The notes under the pieces are model-generated. The model was not told the DNA's origin, searched no databases, and saw only the letters and a program-made list of their open reading frames with translations. A program made the translations under genes and the position numbers. From Mycolicibacterium gadium (GTDB lineage: Bacteria; Actinomycetota; Actinomycetes; Mycobacteriales; Mycobacteriaceae): a DNA stretch of 64,000 nt. Within the stretch, counting starts at the first letter, position 1; each line of letters starts with the position of its first letter. This document shows, one piece after another, positions 1-8,306 of this stretch. Where the stretch lies: assembly GCF_010728925.1 (NCBI RefSeq), contig NZ_AP022608.1, forward strand, positions 5,642,001 through 5,706,000, given 5' to 3'.

Positions 1-1443
1 GTCCCGGAACACCACGCGGTCTGGTGTACGCGATCCGCGCAGTTGCGATCGAACGTGTTCGCGCAGCTCGTCGGGGTCGGGGTCCGCGTCAGCGGCGGGG
101 ACCACCACCGCGACGATGATCTGGCCCCACTGTGGGTCTTCGGGTCCGACGACGGCGCAGTCATGCACCGCGGGGTGTTCCACGAGGACGTCTTCGATTT
201 CGGCGGGCGCAATGTTCTCCCCGCCGCGGATGATCGTGTCGTCCGACCGTCCGCCGATGAACAGATAGCCGGCATCGTCAAGCGAGGCGACATCCTTGGT
301 CGGGAACCAGCCGGCGGCGTCGAGCACCGAACCGATCTCGGCATACCGGCCCGACACCTGGTCTCCCCGGACGAACAGCTCACCGGTTTCGTTGGGCCCG
401 ACTACCTGGCCGTTTTCGCCGCGGATCTGTAGTTCGACACCCGGAACCGGCTGACCGACCGAGGCGAGCCGTCTGGTGACCGTCACATCGGTGGAAGCGA
501 GTGCTTCGCGGTGATCGTCGGGTGTGAGCACCGCGATCGTCGAACTGGTCTCGGTGAGCCCGTAGGCGTTGACGAAACCGACCTCGGGCAACAACCCAAG
601 TGCTTTGCGCACGAGGGGAAGTGCGACCTTCGATCCACCGTAGGCCAGGGTGCGCAGGGTGGGTAGCGCGACGGGGGCAGATTCCAGCGCCGACACGATG
701 CGGTCGAGCATCGTCGGCACGACCGTGGCCGACGTGACCCCCTCGTCACGCACCAGGCGCACCCATTCGGACGGGTCGAACTGCGGCAGATACACCATCT
801 TCCGGCCGGCATACAGATTCGACAGCGCCGCGCTGACCCCAGCAATGTGATAGGGGGGCACACAGATCAACGCCGCGTCATCGGGCTGGGCGCCATCGAA
901 TTCGACCGTGCCGGTGATGTAACTCGTCAGATTGTTGTGCGTGAGTTCGACCGCTTTCGGCCGCGACGTCGTACCCGAGGTGAACAGCACCACGCCGACG
1001 TCTTCCGGGTCGGGGAACTCGGCGGCCGGTTCCGCGGCGCGTGCGGCCGCGATGAACTCCTCGGACCCGATTACTCCCCCGCAAGCGGGAGGTGCCCCCA
1101 GCTTGCCGGCGCCGGCGACGACATCGAGGTACTCCGCGTCGGCGACGACGAGTGGTTGTGGCAGGCGGTCGATCAGCTCGCGCAGGCCGTCGGCACTCAG
1201 GCGATAGTTCAGCGGCGTGAACGTCGCACCCGCACGGGCCGACGAGAACAACAGCAGCGGGAGCATGGCGCCGCCCAGGCCGACATAGGCCACGTGCGAT
1301 GTGCCGGCGGCGGCGATGACACCCGCACCGCCATCGGCGAGCGCACTCAGTTCCGCTGTCGTGAGTCGCATCTCGCCGGACACCAGCGCGGTGCGATCCG
1401 GGTTGGTTGACGCTGCCATCTCCAGCAGCAACGAGATGCTCAT
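1..1443 (-). CDS. Acyl-CoA synthetase / AMP-dependent ligase, 3'-truncated by the window edge
   Basis: This is an ANL-superfamily adenylate-forming enzyme, expected to activate a carboxylic acid to its CoA thioester. The frame opens with ATG at 1443 (MSISLLLEMAAS...) and stays open to base 1, giving 481 codons. The phosphate-binding motif reads FTSGTTSRPKAV. The last visible residues (RTPDRVVFRD) are typical of the mobile C-terminal domain just before the catalytic lysine region, so only a few dozen residues are missing. The start overlaps the stop of the upstream SDR by 4 nt (ATGA), so the two are co-transcribed and probably translationally coupled. The exact substrate cannot be read from sequence. 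Confidence 0.9.
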   Translation of the reverse strand, partial: MSISLLLEMAASTNPDRTALVSGEMRLTTAELSALADGGAGVIAAAGTSHVAYVGLGGAMLPLLLFSSARAGATFTPLNYRLSADGLRELIDRLPQPLVVADAEYLDVVAGAGKLGAPPACGGVIGSEEFIAAARAAEPAAEFPDPEDVGVVLFTSGTTSRPKAVELTHNNLTSYITGTVEFDGAQPDDAALICVPPYHIAGVSAALSNLYAGRKMVYLPQFDPSEWVRLVRDEGVTSATVVPTMLDRIVSALESAPVALPTLRTLAYGGSKVALPLVRKALGLLPEVGFVNAYGLTETSSTIAVLTPDDHREALASTDVTVTRRLASVGQPVPGVELQIRGENGQVVGPNETGELFVRGDQVSGRYAEIGSVLDAAGWFPTKDVASLDDAGYLFIGGRSDDTIIRGGENIAPAEIEDVLVEHPAVHDCAVVGPEDPQWGQIIVAVVVPAADADPDPDELREHVRSQLRGSRTPDRVVFRD

Positions 1444-2273
1444 GATTTGTCGACGAAGATATCAAGGATGGGGTCGTCCCCACCGCCATAGCTGGACAAG
1501 TCGGTCACGCCCGCCGATGCCAGCGCGTCGACATCGATGAAGCACTGGCCGTTGACGTCGGCGGCCGGGCGGGACAGGATCGCGACCGCCGCGTCGGCCA
1601 TGATCCGTGGATCGCGCGATCTGGCCAGCATCTCCTGGAAGCCCGGCGAGTTGGCGACGGCCGCGGTGGCGATGTACGTTTCGGGCCACAGGCAGCTGAA
1701 CCCGATGGCCGCGTCGGCGTACTCGGCCGCCCAGCCCAGCGACAACAACGTCATTCCGTACTTCGACAGGGTGTACGACGGGTGTGCGCCCAGCCAGTGA
1801 GGGTTCATGTTCAGTGGCGGCGCCAGGGTGATGACGTGCGCATTGGGTGACTTGCGCAGATGGGGTAGCGCCGCCTTGGTGAGCAGGAACGTGCCCCGGA
1901 CGTTGATGTCCATCATCAGGTCGAACTTCTTGGCGGCCAGGTCTTCGGTCGGTTCGGTCGCGATGGCGCTGGCGTTGTTGATGACGATGTCGACACCGCC
2001 GAAGTGTTCGACCGCCGCCTCCACCGCGCGCTGCACGTCCTCTTCCTTGCGCACGTCGCCGACGACCGCGATGCCCTTTCCGCCAGCGGCCTCGACGTCG
2101 GCCACCGCGGTGTGGACGGTGCCGGGCAGCCTGGGGTGCGGTTCGGACGTTTTCGCCAGAAGCACGCAGTTGGCGCCCAGCTTCGCTGCGCCCAGCGCGA
2201 TCGCCAACCCGATGCCGCGAGAGCCGCCTGACACCACGAGCGTACGGTCGGCGAACGGTGACGGGCTCGACAT
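1440..2273 (-). CDS. SDR oxidoreductase, HSDL2/Rv3224-like
   Basis: A 277-residue short-chain dehydrogenase. The cofactor motif SGGSRGIG lies near residues 15-22, the NNAS motif near 99-102, and the catalytic Tyr167-x3-Lys171 pair (YTLSK) is present. The stretch around 148-175 (TLAPPLNMNP...YTLSKYGM) matches the hydroxysteroid-dehydrogenase-like-2 / citronellal-dehydrogenase branch, where the position before PP is normally the catalytic serine. Here it is alanine (about residue 151), so activity may be altered. The gene is first in a leftward pair with the acyl-CoA ligase and faces the mutase operon across a 202-nt divergent promoter region. Likely role (inference): oxidoreduction of a hydroxy/oxo acyl intermediate. 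Confidence 0.92.
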   Translation of the reverse strand: MSSPSPFADRTLVVSGGSRGIGLAIALGAAKLGANCVLLAKTSEPHPRLPGTVHTAVADVEAAGGKGIAVVGDVRKEEDVQRAVEAAVEHFGGVDIVINNASAIATEPTEDLAAKKFDLMMDINVRGTFLLTKAALPHLRKSPNAHVITLAPPLNMNPHWLGAHPSYTLSKYGMTLLSLGWAAEYADAAIGFSCLWPETYIATAAVANSPGFQEMLARSRDPRIMADAAVAILSRPAADVNGQCFIDVDALASAGVTDLSSYGGGDDPILDIFVDKS

Positions 2274-2475
2274 GGGCCTCCTCCGGATGCGGGGTCTCAG
2301 GATTCTACCTGGACTCTAAAGGAACGGTAGTGACGTTCTCATTCTAGGCAAGTGTCATAATCGCTGTTTACTGGGCCTTCGGTCGTATTGGAGGCGTCGC
2401 CCCGGGTCCCCCTCACTGCACGTTTCCAGTGTGCGGTATTGGCATTCTCATTTTTTGCAAGTACGTTATCGAGTG
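2274..2475. promoter_or_regulatory. Divergent promoter region with degenerate GAGAAT/ATTCTC-type sites
   Basis: This 202-nt gap separates the leftward SDR and the rightward mutase operon. It contains two partial matches to the palindrome GAGAAT-N3-ATTCTC that is perfect elsewhere in the window: 2434-2448 (right half ATTCTC perfect, left half weak; 28 nt before the mutase ATG) and about 2333-2347 (8 of 12 positions). The matches are weak individually. Their placement in a divergent promoter next to catabolic genes is the main reason to list them. Confidence 0.4.
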
Positions 2476-4065
2476 ATGACTCCACCATCTGACCTGCCTG
2501 TACAGACCCCCTCCGGCATCCCGCTCGAGCCCATCTACGGACCGGCCGACGTGGGTGGTGAGCCCCCCGCGCCTGGCACGTATCCGTTCACGCGCGGCAA
2601 CTTCGCAAGCGGGTACCGGGGCAAGCTGTGGACGTTCCGGCAGTATTCGGGCTTCGGCACGGCCGAAGAATCCAACCGTCGCTATCGCTACCTGCTGGAT
2701 CAGGGCGGTACCGGGCTGTCGGTGGCGCTGGATCTGCCCACGCAGTGCGGCTACGACTCCGACGACGAGGAGTACGGCGAGGAGGTGGGCCGCGTCGGTG
2801 TCGCCGTGGACACCCTGGCCGATGCCGAGATCCTGTTCGACGGCATCCCGCTCGACAAGATCAGCACCAGCTTCACTATCAACGGCACCGCGGCGATCCT
2901 GTTGGCCTTCTACGTGGCGGCCGCGGAAAAGAAAGGGGTGCCGCGCGAGAAGCTCACCGGCACCATCCAAAACGACATCCTCAAGGAATACGCGTCGCGC
3001 GGCACCTGGATCTGGCCACCGGAACCGTCGCTGCGGTTGATCGCCGACACGATCGAGTTCTGTGCCGCCGAGGTCCCGCGCTTCAATGCGATCTCGGTCG
3101 CGGGGGCTCACTTCCGCGACGCAGGCGCCAACGCTGTGCAGGAGATGGCGTTCACCCTCGCCGACGGCGTCACCTATTGCGACACCGTCGTCGAGCGCGG
3201 TCGGATGACCATCGACAAATTCGCCCCGCAGATCTCCTTCTTCTTCTATACCCACGGCGATTTCTTCGAGGAGATCGCCAAGTACCGGGCGGGCCGCCGC
3301 CGCTGGGCCACGATCGTGCGGGAGCGCTACGGCGCCAGCAGCGACAAGGCGTCGATGTTCCGGTTCGGCTGCGTGGCCGGCGGGGCGTCCCTGTATGCGC
3401 CGCAGGCCCAGAACAACCTCGTCCGGGTGGCGTATGAGGCGATGGCTGCGGTGCTCGGCGGGGTGCAGTCGATGTTCACCGCCGCCTGGGACGAACCGTT
3501 CGCGTTGCCGAGCGAGGAATCCGCGACGCTGGCGTTGCGCACCCAGCAGATCCTGGCGTACGAGACCGGCGTCGCGAAGGTGGCCGACCCCCTGGGCGGG
3601 TCCTATTTCGTGGAGGCGCTGACCGATGCCACCGAGGAGAAGATCATCGAGATCATGCACGATCTCGAAGCGCACGGCGGCATGGTGCGCGCCATCGAGG
3701 ACGGCTACCTACAGGGTCTGATCGCTGATGAGGCCTACAAGATTCATCAGCAGGTCGAGTCCGGGGAGCGGCCGGTGGTCGGTGTCAACAAGTTCGTCGT
3801 CGACGAGCCACCGCCGGAGATCGCGACATACGAACTCGACGCCGAGGGCCGTGACAAACAGCTCAAGCGGCTGGCGAAGGTCAAGGCCGACCGGGACGAC
3901 GTCGCCGTCAAGGAAGCGTTGGCCGCCTTGGCGCGCGGCGCGGAGGGCGACGACAACCTGATGCACAGGCTGATCGACTGCGCAGGAGTCTATTGCACGG
4001 TGGGGGAGATGGTGTCGACGCTGAAATCGGTGTGGGGCGAGTTCCAGCAACCGGTGGTGTTCTAA
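2476..4065 (+). CDS. B12-dependent acyl-CoA mutase, large (catalytic) subunit, methylmalonyl-CoA mutase family
   Basis: A 529-residue TIM-barrel mutase subunit without its own B12 domain; the cobalamin-binding subunit is the next gene. It should carry out a radical carbon-skeleton rearrangement of an acyl-CoA. Residues aligned by eye with the MCM family: Tyr57 (RQYSGFG), Arg175 (EYASRGTW) and His212 (AHFRDAG) are kept; Tyr/Arg is the pair that recognises the carboxylate in methylmalonyl/ethylmalonyl-CoA mutases. By contrast the usual AHCQTSGWSL stretch is FGCVAGGASL (about 297-306) and the usual SLHTNSFDE is SMFTAAWDE (about 332-340), so the pocket is unusual. Start ATG 2476 was chosen over an upstream in-frame start because homology begins just after it. 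Its stop overlaps the small-subunit start by one base. Confidence 0.92.
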   Translation: MTPPSDLPVQTPSGIPLEPIYGPADVGGEPPAPGTYPFTRGNFASGYRGKLWTFRQYSGFGTAEESNRRYRYLLDQGGTGLSVALDLPTQCGYDSDDEEYGEEVGRVGVAVDTLADAEILFDGIPLDKISTSFTINGTAAILLAFYVAAAEKKGVPREKLTGTIQNDILKEYASRGTWIWPPEPSLRLIADTIEFCAAEVPRFNAISVAGAHFRDAGANAVQEMAFTLADGVTYCDTVVERGRMTIDKFAPQISFFFYTHGDFFEEIAKYRAGRRRWATIVRERYGASSDKASMFRFGCVAGGASLYAPQAQNNLVRVAYEAMAAVLGGVQSMFTAAWDEPFALPSEESATLALRTQQILAYETGVAKVADPLGGSYFVEALTDATEEKIIEIMHDLEAHGGMVRAIEDGYLQGLIADEAYKIHQQVESGERPVVGVNKFVVDEPPPEIATYELDAEGRDKQLKRLAKVKADRDDVAVKEALAALARGAEGDDNLMHRLIDCAGVYCTVGEMVSTLKSVWGEFQQPVVF

Positions 4066-4493
4066 TGACCGAATCTGCTGCTGCACAGGGCAACCCGGCG
4101 CGCGTACTCGTCGCGAAGCCGGGTCTGGACGGCCACGACCGGGGCGCCAAGATCGTGGCGCGCACGCTGCGCGACGCCGGCTTCGAGGTCATCTACACCG
4201 GGATCCGTCAGCGGATTGAGGACATCGTGTCCATTGCACTGCAGGAAGACGTTGCCCTGGTGGGTCTTTCGATTTTGTCGGGTGCGCATGTCGCCCTGAC
4301 CACGCGTACTGTTGACGCGCTGCGTGCCGCTGATGCCGGGGACATCGCCGTGGTGGTGGGTGGCACGATCCCCGAATCCGACGTGCAGAAATTGCTCGAC
4401 GCCGGCGCTGCCGCGGTGTTCCCCACCGGCACACCGTTGGACACGCTGGTGCGTGACGTCCGGGCGCTGACGGAGAAGGCGGGACGGCTATGA
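4065..4493 (+). CDS. B12-binding small subunit of the acyl-CoA mutase
   Basis: A 142-residue cobalamin-binding domain protein. The base-off/His-on signature DGHDRGAK (DxHxxG) lies near residues 21-28, followed by the family's SILSGAH and GGTIPESD elements. It matches the C-terminal B12 domain of methylmalonyl-CoA mutases and the separate small subunits of isobutyryl/2-hydroxyisobutyryl-CoA mutases. ATG 4065 overlaps the large-subunit stop (TAATG), which suggests stoichiometric coupling. The pair should assemble as an adenosylcobalamin holoenzyme, with the MeaB-type GTPase at 11.9-12.7 kb as the likely chaperone. Confidence 0.94.
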   Translation: MTESAAAQGNPARVLVAKPGLDGHDRGAKIVARTLRDAGFEVIYTGIRQRIEDIVSIALQEDVALVGLSILSGAHVALTTRTVDALRAADAGDIAVVVGGTIPESDVQKLLDAGAAAVFPTGTPLDTLVRDVRALTEKAGRL

Positions 4494-5446
4494 GGCTCGG
4501 CGTGATGATCGGGGCCGAGCGCGGGGATATGGCCCGCAAGGTCAAAAAGCTTGTCGAGGACATCGAGTGGGCGGAGTCCGCGGGCATGGATACCGCGTGG
4601 ATGCCGCAGGTGCCCGACGACTTCGACTGCCTGACCATGGTCGCTCTGATGGGGTCGCGGACATCCCGCATCGAACTGGGCACCGCCGTCGTCCCGCTGC
4701 AGGCGCAGCATCCGATCGCGTTGGCGCGGCAGGCACTGTCCGTGCACGCAGCCACCGGCGGACGGCTGGCGCTCGGCGTCGGACCGTCGCACCACTGGAT
4801 CGTGCGCGACATGCTCGGCATCCCCTACGAGAAGCCGGCCGCCTACACCCGTGACTATCTCGAGGTGCTCAACGCCGCGATCGCGGGTCCCGGAGATGTG
4901 GACGTCGAGAACGATAACTTCACCGTGCACAACCCGACCGTGCTCGCTGCCGATCCGCCGATGCCGGTGCTGGTGTCCGCGCTTGGACCGGTGATGCTGC
5001 AGATCGCGGGAGAGCACGCGGACGGCACGGTGCTGTGGATGGCCGACGAGAAGGCCATCGGCGAGCACATCGCGCCGAAGATCAACAAGGCCGCCGCGGA
5101 GGCGGGCCGACCTTCGCCGCGGATCGTCGCGGGCATCCCGGTGTGTCTGTGCGCGAACTCCGAGATCGACGCCGCCAAGGAACGTGCGAATCGCATTCTG
5201 GCCGAGGCGGAGACGTCGCCGAACTATCAGCGGCTGCTGGATCGTGGCGACGCCCGAGACGTCGGCGATCTGACCGCGGCCGGTGACGAGGAGGCGATCC
5301 TCGCGCGGTTCCGGCAATTCGCGGATGCGGGGGTGACGGATCTGTCGGTTCGGCTGTTGCCCATCGGCGAGAACCGCGATGAGCTGATCGCGTCGAAATA
5401 CCGCACGCGCGAGGTGATCGCCGAACTCGCCAAGGCCGTGCGATGA
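4490..5446 (+). CDS. LLM-class F420-dependent oxidoreductase
   Basis: A 318-residue luciferase-like TIM-barrel protein of the mycobacterial F420 type (MRLGVMIGAERGD N-terminus, LGVGPSHHWIVRDMLG mid-region, typical length). Such enzymes transfer hydride between coenzyme F420 and an alcohol, ketone or enoyl substrate. It overlaps the mutase small subunit by 4 nt and the following CoA-transferase by 4 nt, so it belongs to the same four-gene unit. Co-location with a mutase and a CoA-transferase suggests work on an acyl-CoA intermediate (inference). Cofactor choice (F420 rather than FMN) is inferred from family resemblance only. Confidence 0.88.
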   Translation: MRLGVMIGAERGDMARKVKKLVEDIEWAESAGMDTAWMPQVPDDFDCLTMVALMGSRTSRIELGTAVVPLQAQHPIALARQALSVHAATGGRLALGVGPSHHWIVRDMLGIPYEKPAAYTRDYLEVLNAAIAGPGDVDVENDNFTVHNPTVLAADPPMPVLVSALGPVMLQIAGEHADGTVLWMADEKAIGEHIAPKINKAAAEAGRPSPRIVAGIPVCLCANSEIDAAKERANRILAEAETSPNYQRLLDRGDARDVGDLTAAGDEEAILARFRQFADAGVTDLSVRLLPIGENRDELIASKYRTREVIAELAKAVR

Positions 5447-6501
5447 GTGAAGGCCCCTTGGGGGGCATCCGGATTCTTGAGGTCGGCGTCATGTTGGCCG
5501 GCCCGTACGCGACGATGCTGCTGGCCGATCTCGGTGCCGAGGTCATCAAGATCGAGCCGCCCGGCGGGGAGATCTCCCGCCAGGTCAGTGACAGCTATTT
5601 CGCGAGCTTGAACCGCAACAAACAGAGTGTGTGCCTGGATCTGCGGTCGGATGCAGGATGCGCCCGCCTCGGTGAGCTCGTCGCGAATTCGCATGCGCTG
5701 CTGGTCAATATGAAGCCGTCGGCGATCAAGCGGCTGGGCCTTACTTATCAGGCACTGTCGCGCTTCAATCCCAAGATCGTCTGTGTCGCGTTGACGGGGT
5801 TCGGGCTGAACGGTGGGGACGATCCGGCATTCGACTACGTCATCCAGGCGGCGACAGGGGTGGCCGCAATGACGGGTCATCCCGACGACCCGCCGACCTT
5901 GCCGGGCTATTCCTCGGTCGACAACTCCACCGGGCTCGCCGCGGCTCTGGGCCTGCTCGCGCAGATCGTCTCGGGCCGCGGGGGCCAGGTCGACGTCTCA
6001 CTACGCGATGTGATGCTCTCGCAGCTGAACTATCGCGCGTCGGCGTACCTGAACGATGGCGCCGAACCGCAACGCTATCCGTATGGCGCGCATTCGTATT
6101 ACGTTCCCGCGCAGCTATTCGAGACGGCCGACGGCTACCTCGCGCTGTTCATCACACACGATGCCTTCTGGAAGTCGTTCGCTACAGAGGCCGGTATCGA
6201 GGGGTACACCACGATGGCAGAGCGGGCGGCGAACCGCGAGGAGGTGCTCGCCGTCGTCGCCGCCCAACTCGCCACGGACACCGCACTCGCGTGGGAGGCC
6301 AGGCTTCGTCCGCTGGGCATACCCGCTGCCGCGGTGCGCACGCTGCCCGAAGCCTTGGAGGAAACTCCCGAAGTCGTCGTCACCGCAGGGGATTTCAGGC
6401 TGGTGCGCAGCCCGGTCCACATCGACGGCTACCACCCCGAGTACCGGCCACCCCCGCGTCTCGACGAGCATGCCGAGATGCCGTCGGTTCAGTCGTCGTA
6501 G
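5443..6501 (+). CDS. CoA-transferase family III (CaiB/BaiF)
   Basis: A 352-residue family III CoA-transferase or 2-methylacyl-CoA racemase-like protein. Visible features are the N-terminal LAGPYATMLLADLGAEVIKIE block, the FDYVIQAATGVAAMTG segment, and QVDVSLRD, which carries the conserved aspartate of the family. It is the last gene of the mutase/F420 operon and overlaps its neighbour by 4 nt. Its 3' end overlaps the convergent ferredoxin gene by 13 nt. Transferase and racemase activities cannot be separated from sequence; both fit a branched acyl-CoA pathway that ends in a mutase. Confidence 0.92.
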   Translation: MSEGPLGGIRILEVGVMLAGPYATMLLADLGAEVIKIEPPGGEISRQVSDSYFASLNRNKQSVCLDLRSDAGCARLGELVANSHALLVNMKPSAIKRLGLTYQALSRFNPKIVCVALTGFGLNGGDDPAFDYVIQAATGVAAMTGHPDDPPTLPGYSSVDNSTGLAAALGLLAQIVSGRGGQVDVSLRDVMLSQLNYRASAYLNDGAEPQRYPYGAHSYYVPAQLFETADGYLALFITHDAFWKSFATEAGIEGYTTMAERAANREEVLAVVAAQLATDTALAWEARLRPLGIPAAAVRTLPEALEETPEVVVTAGDFRLVRSPVHIDGYHPEYRPPPRLDEHAEMPSVQSS

Positions 6502-6797
6502 GTGAAGCTGATCGAATCGGTATCCGGAATGGCTTGGCAGGTAAGTATGTATCCGTCTTCGACTTCGTCTTCTTCGAGCGCGTCGTTGACCCGCATCGTC
6601 GCCTTGCCCTCGACGATTTTGCCCATGCACGTCCCGCAGTTACCGGCTTCGCAGGAGAATGGCGGAGAGAGCCCCGCGCGCCGGGCGCTCTCGAGGAGAG
6701 TCTCATTGGCGACCCGTCGGACCGAAGCCGTTTTTCGATCGAGCACGATCGTCACTTGCCCCTCGTCGGGTGTGCTCGGCACCGGTTCTGCCGTCAT
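6489..6797 (-). CDS. Plant-type 2Fe-2S ferredoxin
   Basis: A 102-residue [2Fe-2S] ferredoxin with ligands Cys49, Cys54, Cys57 and Cys87 in the classic C-x4-C-x2-C-x29-C spacing (CEAGNCGTC). It should deliver electrons to an oxygenase. The nearest electron-requiring enzymes lie further away (Rieske oxygenase at 62.2-63.5 kb, P450s at 33.3 and 50.3 kb), so its partner is not clear from position. Start ATG 6797 is preferred over an in-frame TTG three bases upstream. It is transcribed divergently from the acyl-CoA ligase operon across a promoter carrying a perfect copy of the shared operator, which implies co-regulation. Confidence 0.93.
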   Translation of the reverse strand: MTAEPVPSTPDEGQVTIVLDRKTASVRRVANETLLESARRAGLSPPFSCEAGNCGTCMGKIVEGKATMRVNDALEEDEVEDGYILTCQAIPDTDSISFTYDD

Positions 6798-6831
6798 CAA
6801 GCCTCTCCTGGCACATCGGTTCTAGGATTTA

Positions 6832-6846
6832 GAGAATATCATTCTC
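6832..6846. promoter_or_regulatory. Operator palindrome GAGAATATCATTCTC (copy 1, perfect)
   Basis: This is a perfect 6-3-6 inverted repeat in the divergent promoter between the ferredoxin (35 nt to its start) and the ligase operon. A further ATTCTC half-site lies at 6862-6867. The same palindrome, differing only in the three central bases, recurs at 11823, 20940 and 53275, which argues for one DNA-binding regulator. Confidence 0.8.
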
Positions 6847-6905
6847 TTTTAATGATACGCTATTCTCAATTCGCATCGTGACGGGCGGCGAGTGAGGACC
6901 AGGTT

Positions 6906-8306
6906 GTGAGTGAGGCGATCGCGCTCGCTTTCGAGGAGCGTGAATACACTCTGCCCGAACTCGACGGGCTGGCCTGCGGCATGGCCGCCGCTCTCGAGCG
7001 CCGCGGCGTGCGAAACGGTGACCGCGTCGCCATCATGTCGTCCAACAGACCCGAGTTCGTCGTCGCGCTACGGGCCATCTGGCTGTTGGGCGCCTCAGCC
7101 GTCCTGCTCAGCCCGGCATGGAAGCGCACCGAGGTCGAGCACGCGCTGTCGCTGACCACGCCCGCGCACGCCGTCGGCGATCACCCGGTGCTCGCCGAGT
7201 CCATGTCGATGCTGTCGCTGGACGAGGAGATCAGTCCGGGAGAGCGGCGCGTCGGTACACCTCCGCCGGAGAGCGACGCGTTGTTCGTTTTCAGCTCGGG
7301 CACCACCGGAATGCCCAAGGCGGTGCGCCACACCCATGCTTCGTTTGCCGTAGCGGTGCGGCACTGGCGCGACGCGCTGGATCTGTCGTCGGCGGATCGC
7401 ATGCAGATCATGACGCCGCCGTCGCACATCCTCGGGCTGCTCAACATCGTGATGGCGCTCGAGACGGGCACCTGGATTCGGCTGCATCGGCGGTTCGATA
7501 TCGACACCATGTTGCGGCATATCGAGTCCGATCGGATCACCATCGAAATGGCGGTGGCGCCAATCGCGCTGGCGCTGGCCGCCCATCCTGATCTCGAGAA
7601 GTACGACTTGTCGTCATTGCGGTACGTGATGTGGTGTGCCACGCCGGTCACCCAAAGCGTCGCCGAGGTCGTCAGCCGCCGGGCCGGCGTCCGCTGGGTG
7701 ACCGCGTACGGTGCCAGTGAACTGCCGGTCATCTCGTGCAATGACATCGCCGGTGCACGTCTGGATACCGTCGGCCGCGCGGTGCCCGGGGTGGACCTGC
7801 GAGTGGTGGCACTGGATTCGGGTGAGGCGGCTGCGCCGGGTGAACCCGGTGAAATCCAGGTGCGGTCGGGATCCGCGATGGCCGGGTACCTGCCGGATTC
7901 GGCTACCGCCGGGGCCTTTTCGGACGGCTGGTACCGGACCGGCGACGTGGGATATCTCGATGCCGACGGCTGGCTGCGAATCACCGACCGTTCGAAGGAA
8001 ATGATCAAGGTGCGCGGCTTTCAGGTCGCGCCCGCCGAGATCGAAGCCGTGCTGCACGGCCATCCTGCGGTCGAGGACTGCGCGGTGTTCGGGATTCCCG
8101 ACGCCGCCAACGGCGAGGCGATCGTCGCAGCCGTCAAGGCGCGTAGCGCTGTCGAGGCCGACGAGCTGATCGGTCTCATCACCCGTGAGCTCGCGTCATA
8201 CAAGCGACCAGGTCGAGTCGTGTTCGTAGACGAAATTCCCCGTCTGCCATCAGGAAAGGTGTTGCGTCGAGTGTTGAAGGAGCAGCGTCGGTGGACGTCC
8301 GTCTGA
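6906..8306 (+). CDS. Acyl-CoA synthetase (AMP-dependent ligase)
   Basis: A 466-residue ANL ligase, somewhat shorter than the usual 500-560. The P-loop is FSSGTTGMPKAVRH, the adenine motif YGASELP, the hinge TGDVGYLDADGWLRITDRSKEMIKVRGF, and the catalytic lysine sits in PRLPSGKVLRR. Start GTG 6906 gives a short N-terminus that enters the fold directly; no better start lies upstream before the operator. It overlaps the next gene by 16 nt and heads a ligase/acyl-CoA dehydrogenase/acyl-CoA dehydrogenase/hydratase operon, a complete first half of a beta-oxidation cycle. The acid activated is unknown. Confidence 0.93.
   Translation: MSEAIALAFEEREYTLPELDGLACGMAAALERRGVRNGDRVAIMSSNRPEFVVALRAIWLLGASAVLLSPAWKRTEVEHALSLTTPAHAVGDHPVLAESMSMLSLDEEISPGERRVGTPPPESDALFVFSSGTTGMPKAVRHTHASFAVAVRHWRDALDLSSADRMQIMTPPSHILGLLNIVMALETGTWIRLHRRFDIDTMLRHIESDRITIEMAVAPIALALAAHPDLEKYDLSSLRYVMWCATPVTQSVAEVVSRRAGVRWVTAYGASELPVISCNDIAGARLDTVGRAVPGVDLRVVALDSGEAAAPGEPGEIQVRSGSAMAGYLPDSATAGAFSDGWYRTGDVGYLDADGWLRITDRSKEMIKVRGFQVAPAEIEAVLHGHPAVEDCAVFGIPDAANGEAIVAAVKARSAVEADELIGLITRELASYKRPGRVVFVDEIPRLPSGKVLRRVLKEQRRWTSV

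Noticed and set aside
2413..3675. 420-codon frame opposite the mutase large subunit
   Set aside because: Same reason: a complementary-frame shadow of a clear gene, with His/Arg/Asp-rich composition and no recognisable domain.
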